This document shows positions 36,401 to 44,371 of a DNA stretch of 64,000 bases, in pieces (positions within the stretch are counted from its first letter, which is position 1; every line of letters begins with the position of its first letter). Both the position numbers and the translations under genes were made by a program. The DNA lies in the NCBI RefSeq assembly GCF_963668385.1, contig NZ_OY764327.1, positions 6,207,091-6,271,090 on the forward strand, written 5' to 3'. Source of the DNA: an uncultured Carboxylicivirga sp. GTDB taxonomy: Bacteria > Bacteroidota > Bacteroidia > Bacteroidales > Marinilabiliaceae. Under the pieces are notes generated by a model. It was not told the DNA's origin and ran no database searches. It saw only the letters and a program-made list of their open reading frames with translations.

Positions 36401-36818
36401 CTGTTTTATCTTTAACAATACCTGTTATTGTTTTATTTTCCTGTTTATTTTCTCCCGGAGGTGAAAGAATAATTTTTCGATCGATTATGGTATACTTCAC
36501 ATCTGAATCATCAAAGATCTCATTTAATATTTGATGAATTTTTTGCTGATTAGCAGATATGGTAATTTTCCTATCTAAGTCAATAAGTTTTTCATTATAA
36601 ACAAAATAAAACTCCGACTTCTGCTCTATTTCGTCAATAACTTGCGATAACTTTTGATTTGTAACCTCTATTGAAATGTTCGTTTTTTGACTATAACTAT
36701 TACTAGCGATAGCACTAAAAGCAGTTACGAACAATAAAAAAATGCTTATGCGCATAATTCTAAGAATTTTGACATGAGTGTGGCATTCACATTCATGAAA
36801 AGTTTTGGATTTTTTCAT
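33474..36818 (-). CDS. SusC-type TonB-dependent transporter with STN domain (PUL 2)
   Basis: 1114 residues. A signal peptide (FLLFVTAFSAIASNSYSQ) is followed by the STN domain (LSQVIDEIEQKSEFYFVYN), the carboxypeptidase-D-like repeat (TGIVKDKTGATLPGVTVTI) and the plug (RVRGQASISAGSDPLYVVDG, SVLKDASSTAMYGSRAANGV). A barrel ends in TFTLGLNINL. The STN domain links it to the FecR protein encoded upstream. It imports oligosaccharide captured by the SusD partner. The overall fold is as in PUL 1 but the two transporters are clearly diverged and serve different substrates. Confidence 0.96.
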   Translation of the reverse strand: MKKSKTFHECECHTHVKILRIMRISIFLLFVTAFSAIASNSYSQKTNISIEVTNQKLSQVIDEIEQKSEFYFVYNEKLIDLDRKITISANQQKIHQILNEIFDDSDVKYTIIDRKIILSPPGENKQENKTITGIVKDKTGATLPGVTVTINGTSTGTITDMNGQYTLPNVTSDNVLLFSFIGMKSQEVLVGDKTTINVTLLDEVIGIDEVVAIAYGSQSKRNITGAIQNLDADELESIPTAQISQKLQGKLAGVQINQTTGIPGQGMSIRVRGQASISAGSDPLYVVDGFPLTGDIANINPDEIESISVLKDASSTAMYGSRAANGVVMITTKRAKAGQSNLTISAYTGMQVIPKYLMPEMMNAREFAQFKKEIQEENGWDVPEMFQNPEQYGEGTDWLDAVTRTASIENYSINYSVSKDKFRSSIVAGYFKQEGVLLNSDYNRFSVRVNSEYAFNDKLKVGVNVSNTVTKNNTPQSDGIWYNSPSIIQSALLTSPIAPYINEDGTVPINAGVWGNDYGSSPGPNWYNQVQVVKNQTKNIGFLSTGFLEFEPLPGLTYKSSIGIDLGNNINDFFNPSTAGSIFDPGSDTDFSRTYATHSNSYGYSWLWENILTYKKQFNEHKFELLAAYSAQSAHSESANMRGTGFPDNRIETLNVATTITGSSDIQDWSLLSVISRLNYNYKQRYLVSMAYRRDASSRFGADNRWGGFPSASVGWVASEENFMTGLEQLSFLKVRASYGVTGNNNIGNYTQYANMVATNNPVNSVLVNGKSLAGLNNNELGWEQTTEVDFGMDLGFFNNRVYFTYDYFKRTTDNLLYTVDIPISSGFYNYTTNIGKIEFWGHELSVSTKNLTGEFKWNTDFNIAFNRNKALELGTSNAAIYGDNTITEVGKPLGQLYALEWDGLYYTQDEVAKVGRQGAEIGTVKFKDQDGDGWVYNDDRDKTVVGSSAPKGVYGITNTFNYKGFDLSVVIQGAYGHKIFNHIERFSTNLDGAFNAYKSVANRWRSPEDPGDGIYGKVISGTTQYERDWMSSKFLYDASYLSIKNITLGYQVPLNSNYIKGLRVYGSIQQAYVFTDYPGNNPEVSAAGGLYAGNDYTAYPVPRTFTLGLNINL

Positions 36819-36830
36819 AAATTTGTTCTT

Positions 36831-36890
36831 TACTTTTATTAAAAAATGGATCGTTTTTTAGGAAGTTGTTACCGCAACTTCCTTTTTTTT
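36831..36890 (+). ncRNA. Candidate cis-antisense RNA opposite the susC leader (PUL 2)
   Basis: A perfect -7 box TAAATTTG (36818-36825) lies on the plus strand at the susC start codon. It is followed within 70 bases by an intrinsic terminator pointing the same way, which would give a transcript of about 60 bases antisense to the susC leader. No -33 element is evident. PUL 1 has the same arrangement at the same place. The -7 match partly arises from the AT-rich start-codon context, so the terminator is the stronger evidence. Confidence 0.3.
36860..36890 (+). terminator. Intrinsic terminator on the plus strand between susC and fecR (PUL 2)
   Basis: AGGAAGTTG, 6-base loop, CAACTTCCT, then a run of eight Ts on the plus strand. 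No plus-strand gene is present, and the minus strand has only As after the stem. Confidence 0.6.
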
Positions 36891-36936
36891 AGCCTTTGCT
36901 TTTAATTTGTTTTCTTTCTTTAGCTGATTAATTAAA

Positions 36937-37980
36937 CTACTTTTTAAATAACATCACCTTGGTTGGTGTAATAGTACCGTCGTTCTGCAGTTGACGGTCA
37001 ATAATTTTATATTTAATTGGAGAGGTTATACTTAAATATTTAAATACTTCTTCAAAGGTATCGTCCTGAAACGTGCCTCTAAAAACATATTCTTGCAATT
37101 CTTTATCTACTATTTCTATATCAATATTATACCACTTCTCCATTCTGCTAACCACTTCTTGCATTGGATCACTCTTAAAAACTAATTTACCTTCTTTCCA
37201 AGCGGTATATTTCGATGCATCAACTTCATTAACATTTAAAACATTATCACTCAGAAGTAAACGTTCATTTGGCTTCATAATGATATTCTTCTTTAAACCC
37301 GAAGTGGAAAATTCAACCTTGCCTTCTTCCAGAATCACCTCCATATAATGATTTTCTAAATCGGCATTACAATTAAATTGTGTTCCTAATACCTTAATTT
37401 TAGAATGTCCCGACGAAACTTCGAAAGGATGGCTTGGGTCATGTTTAACATTAAACCAAGCTTCTCCTTCAATATTGACTTTACGATTATATGCAAACGG
37501 CACCTGATACTCTATAGTTGAACCACTATTTAAAAAGCCATTCGTTCCATCTGGTAAAGTAAAACTAACACGCGATCCTAAAGGAGCAATAACCTTGGCA
37601 GTTAAAGGTTGCTGAATTTGAGTTTTGATCGCTTGTTTATAATCGACATACAATTTTGCTCCCGCTGCCATTAATAAAGGAATTAGTAGAATTGCTGCGG
37701 CTTTTGAATACCATTTTAGAAATCGACTTTTGAACTGATTTTCTTTTTGAAAGCGTGAGCTATTTATTTTATGATGAATACGATCAAGAATATGGCTAAC
37801 ATCTTCTGGCTTTTCAATATTATTAGAAATGAATTTTTCGAAATTAGCCTGAACTAACTTTTTTAGCTCATTATCATTCTCTCCATTAGCCAAAGAATCT
37901 TTTACAACCTGCGCTTCTTTATAAACTAGTTCGTTACGAGTAAATTTTTCTAATATGCTTTTATCAATCTTCGTTTTCAT
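36937..37980 (-). CDS. FecR-family anti-sigma factor (PUL 2)
   Basis: 347 residues. A cytoplasmic N-terminal part binds sigma (to about residue 85). One membrane helix follows (AAAILLIPLLMAAGAKLYV), then the periplasmic FecR domain (APLGSRVSFTLPDGTNGFLN, EGEAWFNVKHDPSHPFEV, VLGTQFNCNADL) and the DUF4974-like end (MEKWYNIDIEIVDKEL). It relays the substrate-bound state of the PUL 2 SusC to the sigma factor. It is 166 bases after the sigma gene. Confidence 0.93.
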   Translation of the reverse strand: MKTKIDKSILEKFTRNELVYKEAQVVKDSLANGENDNELKKLVQANFEKFISNNIEKPEDVSHILDRIHHKINSSRFQKENQFKSRFLKWYSKAAAILLIPLLMAAGAKLYVDYKQAIKTQIQQPLTAKVIAPLGSRVSFTLPDGTNGFLNSGSTIEYQVPFAYNRKVNIEGEAWFNVKHDPSHPFEVSSGHSKIKVLGTQFNCNADLENHYMEVILEEGKVEFSTSGLKKNIIMKPNERLLLSDNVLNVNEVDASKYTAWKEGKLVFKSDPMQEVVSRMEKWYNIDIEIVDKELQEYVFRGTFQDDTFEEVFKYLSITSPIKYKIIDRQLQNDGTITPTKVMLFKK

Positions 37981-38146
37981 TTATGAATATTTGGCCGTTG
38001 CTACTATTGGATTTACTTAGCCTTTCATAAAGTAATACACACGAAGGAATAAATTCTAACATCTACTAATACATTTATTTTATTTTTTTTGACAAATACC
38101 ACCTTAACACACTAGTTATATACAACTTAAATGCAATGCTTTTTTT

Positions 38147-38737
38147 TTAGAGAAATAAGAAAAAATACAGAATCAAACCAATATTTGCTTCTGGAATATG
38201 TTTTCGAAGGAATTTAAGAGCTGCCGAAATCTGATTATCAACAGTAGCTGGAGATATATCCAACTCCTGAGCAATTTCTTTTGATGATTTTCCTTCTTTT
38301 CGGCTTTTAATAAAAATCTGCCTTTGCCTCTGGGGCAATAAGTTTACTATTTTATCTATTTGTTGAAGTGTTTCGTTAAACTCTATCTGTTCTTCCAGGT
38401 TGGAACTACCTTCGGTCTTTAACTTCTCAGAAAGAATAAACTTATCATGTTGATTTTTCTGTCTAAATATATTACACATTTGATGATAGGCTATGGTAAA
38501 CAAATATGATTTAAGTGATGATTCTTTTTTTAGCTTAGCTCTGTTTTCCCATAGTTTTAAAAAGACATCCTGAACTAATCCTTCCGCATCTTCTTTGGAT
38601 TTCAGATAACTGATTGCAAAGGCGTATAAACGACTTCCATATTTATCAAAAATCTGATCAAAAGCAGCCATATCTCCTCCCAGTAATTGATCTACTAAAA
38701 AGACATCAGATAATCGTTTCGATTCTGTCGTTAGCAT
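38147..38737 (-). CDS. ECF sigma-70 factor of PUL 2
   Basis: 196 residues with region 2 (AFDQIFDKYGSRLYAFAISY, AEGLVQDVFLKLWENR) and region 4 (NLLPQRQRQIFIKSRKEG, SSKEIAQELDISPATVDNQI). The C terminus is hydrophobic (LILYFFLFL), a feature common in Bacteroidota PUL sigma factors. It should direct RNA polymerase to the PUL 2 susC promoter when released by FecR. Region 4 differs from that of the PUL 1 sigma factor, so the two loci are probably controlled separately. Confidence 0.93.
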   Translation of the reverse strand: MLTTESKRLSDVFLVDQLLGGDMAAFDQIFDKYGSRLYAFAISYLKSKEDAEGLVQDVFLKLWENRAKLKKESSLKSYLFTIAYHQMCNIFRQKNQHDKFILSEKLKTEGSSNLEEQIEFNETLQQIDKIVNLLPQRQRQIFIKSRKEGKSSKEIAQELDISPATVDNQISAALKFLRKHIPEANIGLILYFFLFL

Positions 38738-38933
38738 ATTTGTAATTTTAAAATCCTAAAGACTATATAATCCCCAATCAAACGAATATATTTACAAATG
38801 TGATTATTTGTTAATTTTTGTATACCCATTCCAATAACAAATATATAAATCGTTTTGGATAACAAAAATGATCCCCAGCATATGTTTCGAACAATTAAGT
38901 AGTCAAACTCAATATTATTATTAGTCGATTTAT

Positions 38934-40265
38934 TTACTCTATCTGTTCCTGAAAATGAATACCTAGTTGATTCAACTCGTGTAAAACGGGTTCATAAATA
39001 GTTTTGATGCTGGGAATGTGCACCCCCGTTAGCTTCAATTTGCCTTCGAGATAAAGTTTAACTGCAATAGCCAGTGGCAACCCAACTGTTGTAGCCATGG
39101 CCGTACGCACATTATCCTGACCTTCAACCACCAATGACGACGTAAGACAAGTATCTTTCTCATCACCATCAATGCGATACACAAACTTATGCCACATCAC
39201 CACCATGTCTTTTTCTTTACGCTTCAACACCCACTTCTCGGTTAACAACTTTTCAAGAATTTGAGCAGGAGTGGCCTTTTTCAAACCAATAGGCTTATCT
39301 GTCAATATCTCTAACCACTGTAGTTTCTCAATAATATCCGAATCCTGATCGATGTGCATGTAATGATACAGTTTGGTTTCGACCGAATCGGAAGGATGGT
39401 AATACAAAAACGAATTAATAAAATCACGATAAGTCATTCCTTCGGCTAAATCCATTTCAAACGAATCGTCTGTGATCCCCAGTTGCACAAACAGGTTCCA
39501 GGCACGACAAAAACCTGGTCGACGTAATGTACCCCGATAAATAGTAGGGATTCCTTGTAGGTTGTAACGTTCTATATACTTCAGAGAATCGCGATTAGCA
39601 TACCCTTCAAACTTACCATATCCTGGTATTTCAATGATTTCGGTGCGACGAAACAAACGGTTATATGGAATGTATTTATATTCTCCTTCCTGAATAAATT
39701 TAGCTGTTCCTCCCTGGCCAGCCACCACTACATTTCGGGGGTTCCACGAGAATTTATAATGCCAGGGATTATTATCCGATTCAGGCGCTACCAATCCTCC
39801 CGTAAACGATTCAAAAGATTTTAGTTTATGCCCGGCAGCTTTTATTTTATTGAGCAATTGCATGGCCGACATATGATCAATACCAGGATCGAGCCCCATC
39901 TCATTCAAAAACAGTAAACATTTACGTTTCACCTCAGGTTCCAACCGTTTAATTTCTTCGGCTTCGTACGAAGCTGTAAATAGCGAGGTGCCTTCGTCAA
40001 CACAAACCTTAGCTACCACCGTGTGCAGATGCGCAGGCAACAACGACACCACAATCTTGCTATTCCTCACCTCTTTTACCAATCGGTCGGCATCAAATAA
40101 ATCGAGTCGCACTACATTGGTTTCATCGCTAACATGATTCTGAATATGCGAAATATCTTTATCAACCACAGTTATCTGCCACTTATTCTTATTGGCATGT
40201 TTCTCCAGATAATTGATCAAAGCGATGGCAGATCTGCCTGCACCTATAATAAGTATATTTTGCAT
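38934..40265 (-). CDS. Saccharopine dehydrogenase, glutamate-forming (LYS9-like)
   Basis: 443 residues. The N-terminal Rossmann motif is ILIIGAGRSAIALINYL. The saccharopine reductase core follows (VVSLLPAHLHTVVAKVCVDE, NEMGLDPGIDHMSAMQLLNK, SFTGGLVAPESDNNPW, YKFSWNPRNVV). These match the C-terminal half of animal AASS and fungal LYS9. It oxidises saccharopine to alpha-aminoadipate semialdehyde and glutamate. It follows the lysine-ketoglutarate reductase gene by 14 bases and ends an operon that starts with an ALDH7 gene, so the direction is most likely lysine breakdown. Cytosolic. Confidence 0.9.
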   Translation of the reverse strand: MQNILIIGAGRSAIALINYLEKHANKNKWQITVVDKDISHIQNHVSDETNVVRLDLFDADRLVKEVRNSKIVVSLLPAHLHTVVAKVCVDEGTSLFTASYEAEEIKRLEPEVKRKCLLFLNEMGLDPGIDHMSAMQLLNKIKAAGHKLKSFESFTGGLVAPESDNNPWHYKFSWNPRNVVVAGQGGTAKFIQEGEYKYIPYNRLFRRTEIIEIPGYGKFEGYANRDSLKYIERYNLQGIPTIYRGTLRRPGFCRAWNLFVQLGITDDSFEMDLAEGMTYRDFINSFLYYHPSDSVETKLYHYMHIDQDSDIIEKLQWLEILTDKPIGLKKATPAQILEKLLTEKWVLKRKEKDMVVMWHKFVYRIDGDEKDTCLTSSLVVEGQDNVRTAMATTVGLPLAIAVKLYLEGKLKLTGVHIPSIKTIYEPVLHELNQLGIHFQEQIE

Positions 40266-40279
40266 ATCCCTTGTTTTTT

Positions 40280-41497
40280 TTAGGTTTGCTGTTTGTTTGA
40301 TGAAGCAAAATCTTGTAAGTATTCAAAAGCTGGTGTTAACTCTCCATCTTCAGCTATAGTAGCACGCTCAATCACTCCTTCTCTATCTGTCTTTATTATA
40401 TAATCCAGTATCCGATTCATTAAATGACAACCAAACTCACGTGACGCATCTTTGGGCAATTCATTGGGCAAATTATCAACTGCCATCATAGTTATGTTTT
40501 TGTCATCAGAAAAAGGCGGTGCCTCCATATTGGTAAATGGATCGATATCGTAGTTAGGTTTATCAATACTTGCTGCACGAATGGTAGTAGGGATGGCTCC
40601 ATCTATATCACACGAAATATCAGCAATCACCTTTATCTTAAAATCATCATGCCGCATATCATCACGCATAAATAACACCGGAGATTGCGGATCCCAGTAA
40701 GCCGCCGAAATCAATAAATCGGTATATTTACAAAAGCGTTTAAAATGGCTGCGATACTCTTTGGGATGCTTGTAAAAATGTAACAAGTCAAAATCGTCAC
40801 TTGCTTTATGACGCGCATACTCAGCCGGCGATAACTGCACATAACAAGCCTCGGTAAACGATTGTTGTAAATATTCGTCAACAGATAAACGACGAATCAT
40901 CATCTCTTCCATTACCTCAATCACCCCGTTAGCTACCCGTCCATTACCGGTAACCACAATCTTTATGGCAGGTAATTCAATCGATTTTAATTGTTTCAGC
41001 ATTTCAGCCTTGTCATTACACTCATTTGCGGGCTTAAGCTGAAACAAATGATAACGCCTTCCATAAGTACGAAAAGCATTGTAGGCGCCCACCAATCCAG
41101 CATATCTTCCAAATCCCAGCAAGCGACGGCCTTTTTCGTCGATTAGCAATTCGTAATCAATCAAACGAATATGCTTCTCCAATACCGTTTGCAGTAATTT
41201 TTGATTGTGCTTTTGCTTTTTAATGGTATGAGAAAAGAACAAATACGATTTACCCTCCATCAATTGATCAACAGGTACTTCTTTAATTCCCAAAAAGAAA
41301 TCGCATGTACTAATATCATCTTTAACCGTTATGCCTTGCTTATGGTATTCATCATCAGTAAAACATCTTACTGGGCTCGATTGCACTTCAATCTGAAGCT
41401 TGGGATAGATCTTCAACAATGATTTACACTGCTGAGGTGTTAGAGGCACCCTCTTATCAGGTGGAATTTTGCCTTCTTTAAGAATTCCCAGTTTCAT
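40280..41497 (-). CDS. Lysine-forming saccharopine dehydrogenase / lysine-ketoglutarate reductase (LYS1-like)
   Basis: 405 residues of the AlaDH/PNT type. The substrate domain opens with LGILKEGKIPPDKRVPLTPQ and has FSHTIKKQKHN and LGFGRYAGLVGAYNAFRTYG. The nucleotide-binding fold contains VVTGNGRVANGVIEVM, and DISCDIDGAIPTT follows. These features match the LKR half of AASS and fungal LYS1. It condenses lysine with 2-oxoglutarate to saccharopine. Together with the next gene it does the work of the single animal AASS protein, in the same gene order but as two polypeptides. An inverted repeat lies in the 119-base gap after the ALDH gene. Confidence 0.9.
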   Translation of the reverse strand: MKLGILKEGKIPPDKRVPLTPQQCKSLLKIYPKLQIEVQSSPVRCFTDDEYHKQGITVKDDISTCDFFLGIKEVPVDQLMEGKSYLFFSHTIKKQKHNQKLLQTVLEKHIRLIDYELLIDEKGRRLLGFGRYAGLVGAYNAFRTYGRRYHLFQLKPANECNDKAEMLKQLKSIELPAIKIVVTGNGRVANGVIEVMEEMMIRRLSVDEYLQQSFTEACYVQLSPAEYARHKASDDFDLLHFYKHPKEYRSHFKRFCKYTDLLISAAYWDPQSPVLFMRDDMRHDDFKIKVIADISCDIDGAIPTTIRAASIDKPNYDIDPFTNMEAPPFSDDKNITMMAVDNLPNELPKDASREFGCHLMNRILDYIIKTDREGVIERATIAEDGELTPAFEYLQDFASSNKQQT

Positions 41498-41530
41498 GAT
41501 GTGTGTATTAGTCTATATTCTATTACGATA

Positions 41531-41608
41531 AAGACCGTTGACGGAAGACTGAAAAACTCCCTCTTTAACTCCTCATATTCTCTTTATCAGTCCTCCGTCT
41601 TCGGTCTT
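41531..41608. repeat. 22-base imperfect inverted repeat between ALDH and LKR genes
   Basis: The arms (41531-41552 and 41587-41608) agree at 19 of 22 positions, with a 34-base loop. They are built on a AAGACCG/GACGGA/GACTGA wording unlike the flanking DNA. It looks like a dispersed intergenic repeat of the genome and could also act as an attenuator, since TTTATC follows on the minus strand. Confidence 0.6.
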
Positions 41609-41616
41609 AACACTCT

Positions 41617-43155
41617 TTAAATCTTAAACTCTATACCCTGCGCCAATGGCAACTCAGTACTATAGTTAATGGTATTGGTCTGACGACGCATATAAGCCTT
41701 CCACGCATCCGAACCAGATTCGCGACCTCCACCCGTATCTTTCTCACCACCAAAGGCTCCTCCAATCTCGGCACCCGATGTTCCAATGTTCACATTGGCA
41801 ATTCCACAATCTGAACCCTCGTGCGATAAAAACCTTTCGGTTTCCAACATATTTCTTGAAAAGATGGCTGATGACAATCCCTGAGGTACATCGTTATGTA
41901 TATCAATGGCTTCGTCCAAATCTTTATATTTAAGCAGATACAACAGAGGAGCAAACGTCTCGTCCTGCACAATCTGATAATGGTTTTCAGCCTCAGCTAT
42001 TGCCGGAACCACATAACACCCACTCTCATAGCCCTTACCATTTAATACATCACCACCATATATAATAGTCCCACCTTCAGCTTTAACTTTTGCAATTGCA
42101 TCCTGATAAGTTTGTACAGCGTTTGCATCAATTAGCGGTCCTACCAAGGTTTTATCATCCAATGGATGACCTATATTGATGCTTTTATAAACACTGATCA
42201 GTTTTTCTTTCATCGATTCATAAACCGACTCATGAATGATAATGCGGCGTGTTGACGTACAACGCTGGCCACAGGTGCCAACAGCACCAAAAACAATGGC
42301 TCTCAAAGCCATTTCCTGATCGGCATCCGGTGTAACAATTATGGCATTGTTTCCGCCCAGTTCAAGGATGTATTTTCCAAGGCGCTCACCAACTAATCTT
42401 CCCACCTTACGCCCAATTGGAATGGAACCGGTAAATGAAATTAAAGGAATATTGCGATCGCTAAGCATATCATCACCCAAATATTTCGATCCGGTAGCTA
42501 CTAAGTTCATTACTCCTTCCTGAATATTATTTTTCTTCAATACCTTTTGTACAATTTTATGAACCGCAATTGCACACAACATCACTTTCGACGAAGGTTT
42601 CCAAACAACAACATCACCACAGACCAAAGCTATCATAGCATTCCAGGCCCAAACAGCCACCGGAAAATTAAAAGCTGAGACCACTCCTACTATACCCAAT
42701 GGATGATACTGATCGTACATGCGATGTTTCGATCTTTCGGAATGCATAGTAGAGCCATACAATTGCCGCGACTGCCCCACAGCAAAATCACATATATCAA
42801 TCATTTCCTGGACCTCGCCCAAACCTTCCTGGTAGATTTTACCCATTTCGTAAGAAACAAGCTTACCCAAAGCTTCTTTATGCTTCCGCAATTCTAGCCC
42901 AATCTGTCGAACTAACTCTCCTCTTACAGGAGCCGGAACCATGCGCCAATCTTTAAATGCAGCTTTAGCCGTTTGAATCACTTGATCATATTCTTTTTTT
43001 GTAGCTTGTTTAATGCTGGCAATTTCAGTTCCATCAGCAGGCGAAAAGCTGATTATTTCATCTCCACTTGTATTTGCCCATTCAGTACCCGTACAAATAC
43101 CATTATTTATTTTTTCAATGCTTAATTCTTTAAGCGCTTCTTCTAATCCGTACAT
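41617..43155 (-). CDS. ALDH7-family alpha-aminoadipate-semialdehyde dehydrogenase
   Basis: 512 residues. Aldehyde dehydrogenase landmarks are present: FNFPVAVWAWNAMIALVCGD, VVWKPSSK (NAD binding), LELGGNN (catalytic Glu), GTCGQRCTSTRR (catalytic Cys) and DETFAPLLY. The combination of GQRCTSTRR, the GIANVNIGTSGAEIGGAFGG stretch and TGGGRESGSDAWKAYMRRQT is typical of antiquitin/ALDH7 enzymes. These oxidise alpha-aminoadipate semialdehyde to alpha-aminoadipate. It leads the lysine-catabolic operon; LKR and SDH genes follow. Confidence 0.9.
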   Translation of the reverse strand: MYGLEEALKELSIEKINNGICTGTEWANTSGDEIISFSPADGTEIASIKQATKKEYDQVIQTAKAAFKDWRMVPAPVRGELVRQIGLELRKHKEALGKLVSYEMGKIYQEGLGEVQEMIDICDFAVGQSRQLYGSTMHSERSKHRMYDQYHPLGIVGVVSAFNFPVAVWAWNAMIALVCGDVVVWKPSSKVMLCAIAVHKIVQKVLKKNNIQEGVMNLVATGSKYLGDDMLSDRNIPLISFTGSIPIGRKVGRLVGERLGKYILELGGNNAIIVTPDADQEMALRAIVFGAVGTCGQRCTSTRRIIIHESVYESMKEKLISVYKSINIGHPLDDKTLVGPLIDANAVQTYQDAIAKVKAEGGTIIYGGDVLNGKGYESGCYVVPAIAEAENHYQIVQDETFAPLLYLLKYKDLDEAIDIHNDVPQGLSSAIFSRNMLETERFLSHEGSDCGIANVNIGTSGAEIGGAFGGEKDTGGGRESGSDAWKAYMRRQTNTINYSTELPLAQGIEFKI

Positions 43156-43287
43156 ATTATTGTCTTTACTCTTTGCTTTATAACCTGATTAATCTTTAAT
43201 TTATGTTTTATTTATCACTTTTACAAGTGAATTTTGTGATGATTTTAACTTATTAAAAACATACCTCTTCTATTCTTTTTTGATTGC

Positions 43288-43295
43288 TATCTTTG
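43288..43295 (+). promoter_or_regulatory. -7 box for the DUF3820 gene
   Basis: TATCTTTG is a perfect TAnnTTTG match 17 bases before the start codon. No TTTG lies at the usual -33 distance. Confidence 0.45.
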
Positions 43296-43312
43296 CTGTC
43301 AAATGAAATACA

Positions 43313-43519
43313 ATGAATCCGGAATTACTAATTAAGCTAACAAAAATGCGAATGCCTTACGGAAAATATAAAGGCAGAATTTTATGTGATTTGCCCGAAC
43401 CTTACTTGGTTTGGTATCATCAAAAAGGATTTCCGGAAGGTCAGTTGGGAATGTTACTAAACACATTATACGAGATTAAACTTAATGGATTAGAGTACTT
43501 GTTAAAGCCGCTTCGATAA
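43313..43519 (+). CDS. DUF3820 family protein
   Basis: 68 residues, soluble. MPYGKYKGRILCDLPEPYLV and WYHQKGFPEGQLG are the DUF3820 signature (a small domain also found at the end of some exonucleases). Function unknown. The ATG at 43313 fits the -7 box upstream. It is probably transcribed together with the pirin gene 54 bases downstream. Confidence 0.85.
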   Translation: MNPELLIKLTKMRMPYGKYKGRILCDLPEPYLVWYHQKGFPEGQLGMLLNTLYEIKLNGLEYLLKPLR

Positions 43520-43573
43520 CAAAACTTTTTTACTGCATTGATGTTTTCCTATTACACTGGAAAAGGAGATATC

Positions 43574-44284
43574 ATGCAATATATTATTCATAAGGCTGAA
43601 GAACGCGGACATGCTAATCATGGATGGTTGAATACATGGCATAGCTTTAGCTTTGCTGGTTATTACGATCCTGAAAAAATACATTTTGGAGCTTTACGCG
43701 TTCTAAATGATGATACGGTTGCACCGGGTATGGGATTTGGTACCCACCCTCACGACAATATGGAGATTGTTACCATTCCGTTGGAAGGATCCATCAAACA
43801 TGCCGATAGCGAGGGGCATTCAGAATTATTAAAAGTAAACGAAGTACAAGTAATGACTGCCGGTACTGGTATTCGGCATTCGGAGTTAAATGCATCCTCA
43901 AACGAGGTTTTAAAATTCCTTCAAATTTGGATTTTTCCAGATAAAAAAGGTCTGAATCCTGCTTACAACCAACATATTTTTGAAGAAAATAATTTCACAA
44001 ATAAACTTCATACTATTGTTGGAGGACGTACCGTAGATGCTCCATTGAAGATTCAACAAAACGCAGTTATTAGCATGGGTAAATTCGATGCAGATCAAAC
44101 CATTGATTATACTATCAGTGACCTGTCAAACGGAGTTTACATCTATATTATCGAAGGCGCTGTAGAAATTAGCAATATTGCTTTAGAACGAAGAGATGCT
44201 ATTGGTATTTGGGAAACAGAAAACATTCGTGTGAATATTCAGAAAGATACTCATATATTGTTTCTTGATATACCTAAAGAATAG
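43574..44284 (+). CDS. Pirin-family bicupin protein
   Basis: 236 residues from the ATG at 43574, which is preceded by AAGGAG at a proper distance, an unusually good Shine-Dalgarno sequence for this phylum. The frame remains open to a TTG at 43538, which is not needed. The N-terminal cupin carries pirin metal ligands (FGTHPHDNMEIVTIPLEG, GTGIRHSELN) and the family opening HGWLNTWHSFSFAGYY. The C-terminal cupin is less conserved. Bacterial pirins include quercetin 2,3-dioxygenases and redox-sensing partners of pyruvate dehydrogenase; which applies here is unknown. Confidence 0.9.
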   Translation: MQYIIHKAEERGHANHGWLNTWHSFSFAGYYDPEKIHFGALRVLNDDTVAPGMGFGTHPHDNMEIVTIPLEGSIKHADSEGHSELLKVNEVQVMTAGTGIRHSELNASSNEVLKFLQIWIFPDKKGLNPAYNQHIFEENNFTNKLHTIVGGRTVDAPLKIQQNAVISMGKFDADQTIDYTISDLSNGVYIYIIEGAVEISNIALERRDAIGIWETENIRVNIQKDTHILFLDIPKE

Positions 44285-44310
44285 AAATAAGAGACACTTT
44301 TATATAAAAC

Positions 44311-44347
44311 AAAAACATCGGAGCACTTTTAGTACTCCGATGTTTTT
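44311..44347. terminator. Bidirectional terminator between convergent pirin and DUF3078 genes
   Basis: AAAAACATCGGAG and CTCCGATGTTTTT pair along 13 bases with an 11-base loop. The A/T ends give a T-run on either strand. Confidence 0.85.
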
Positions 44348-44371
44348 ATTTAAATCGATTCATTTAATCGT

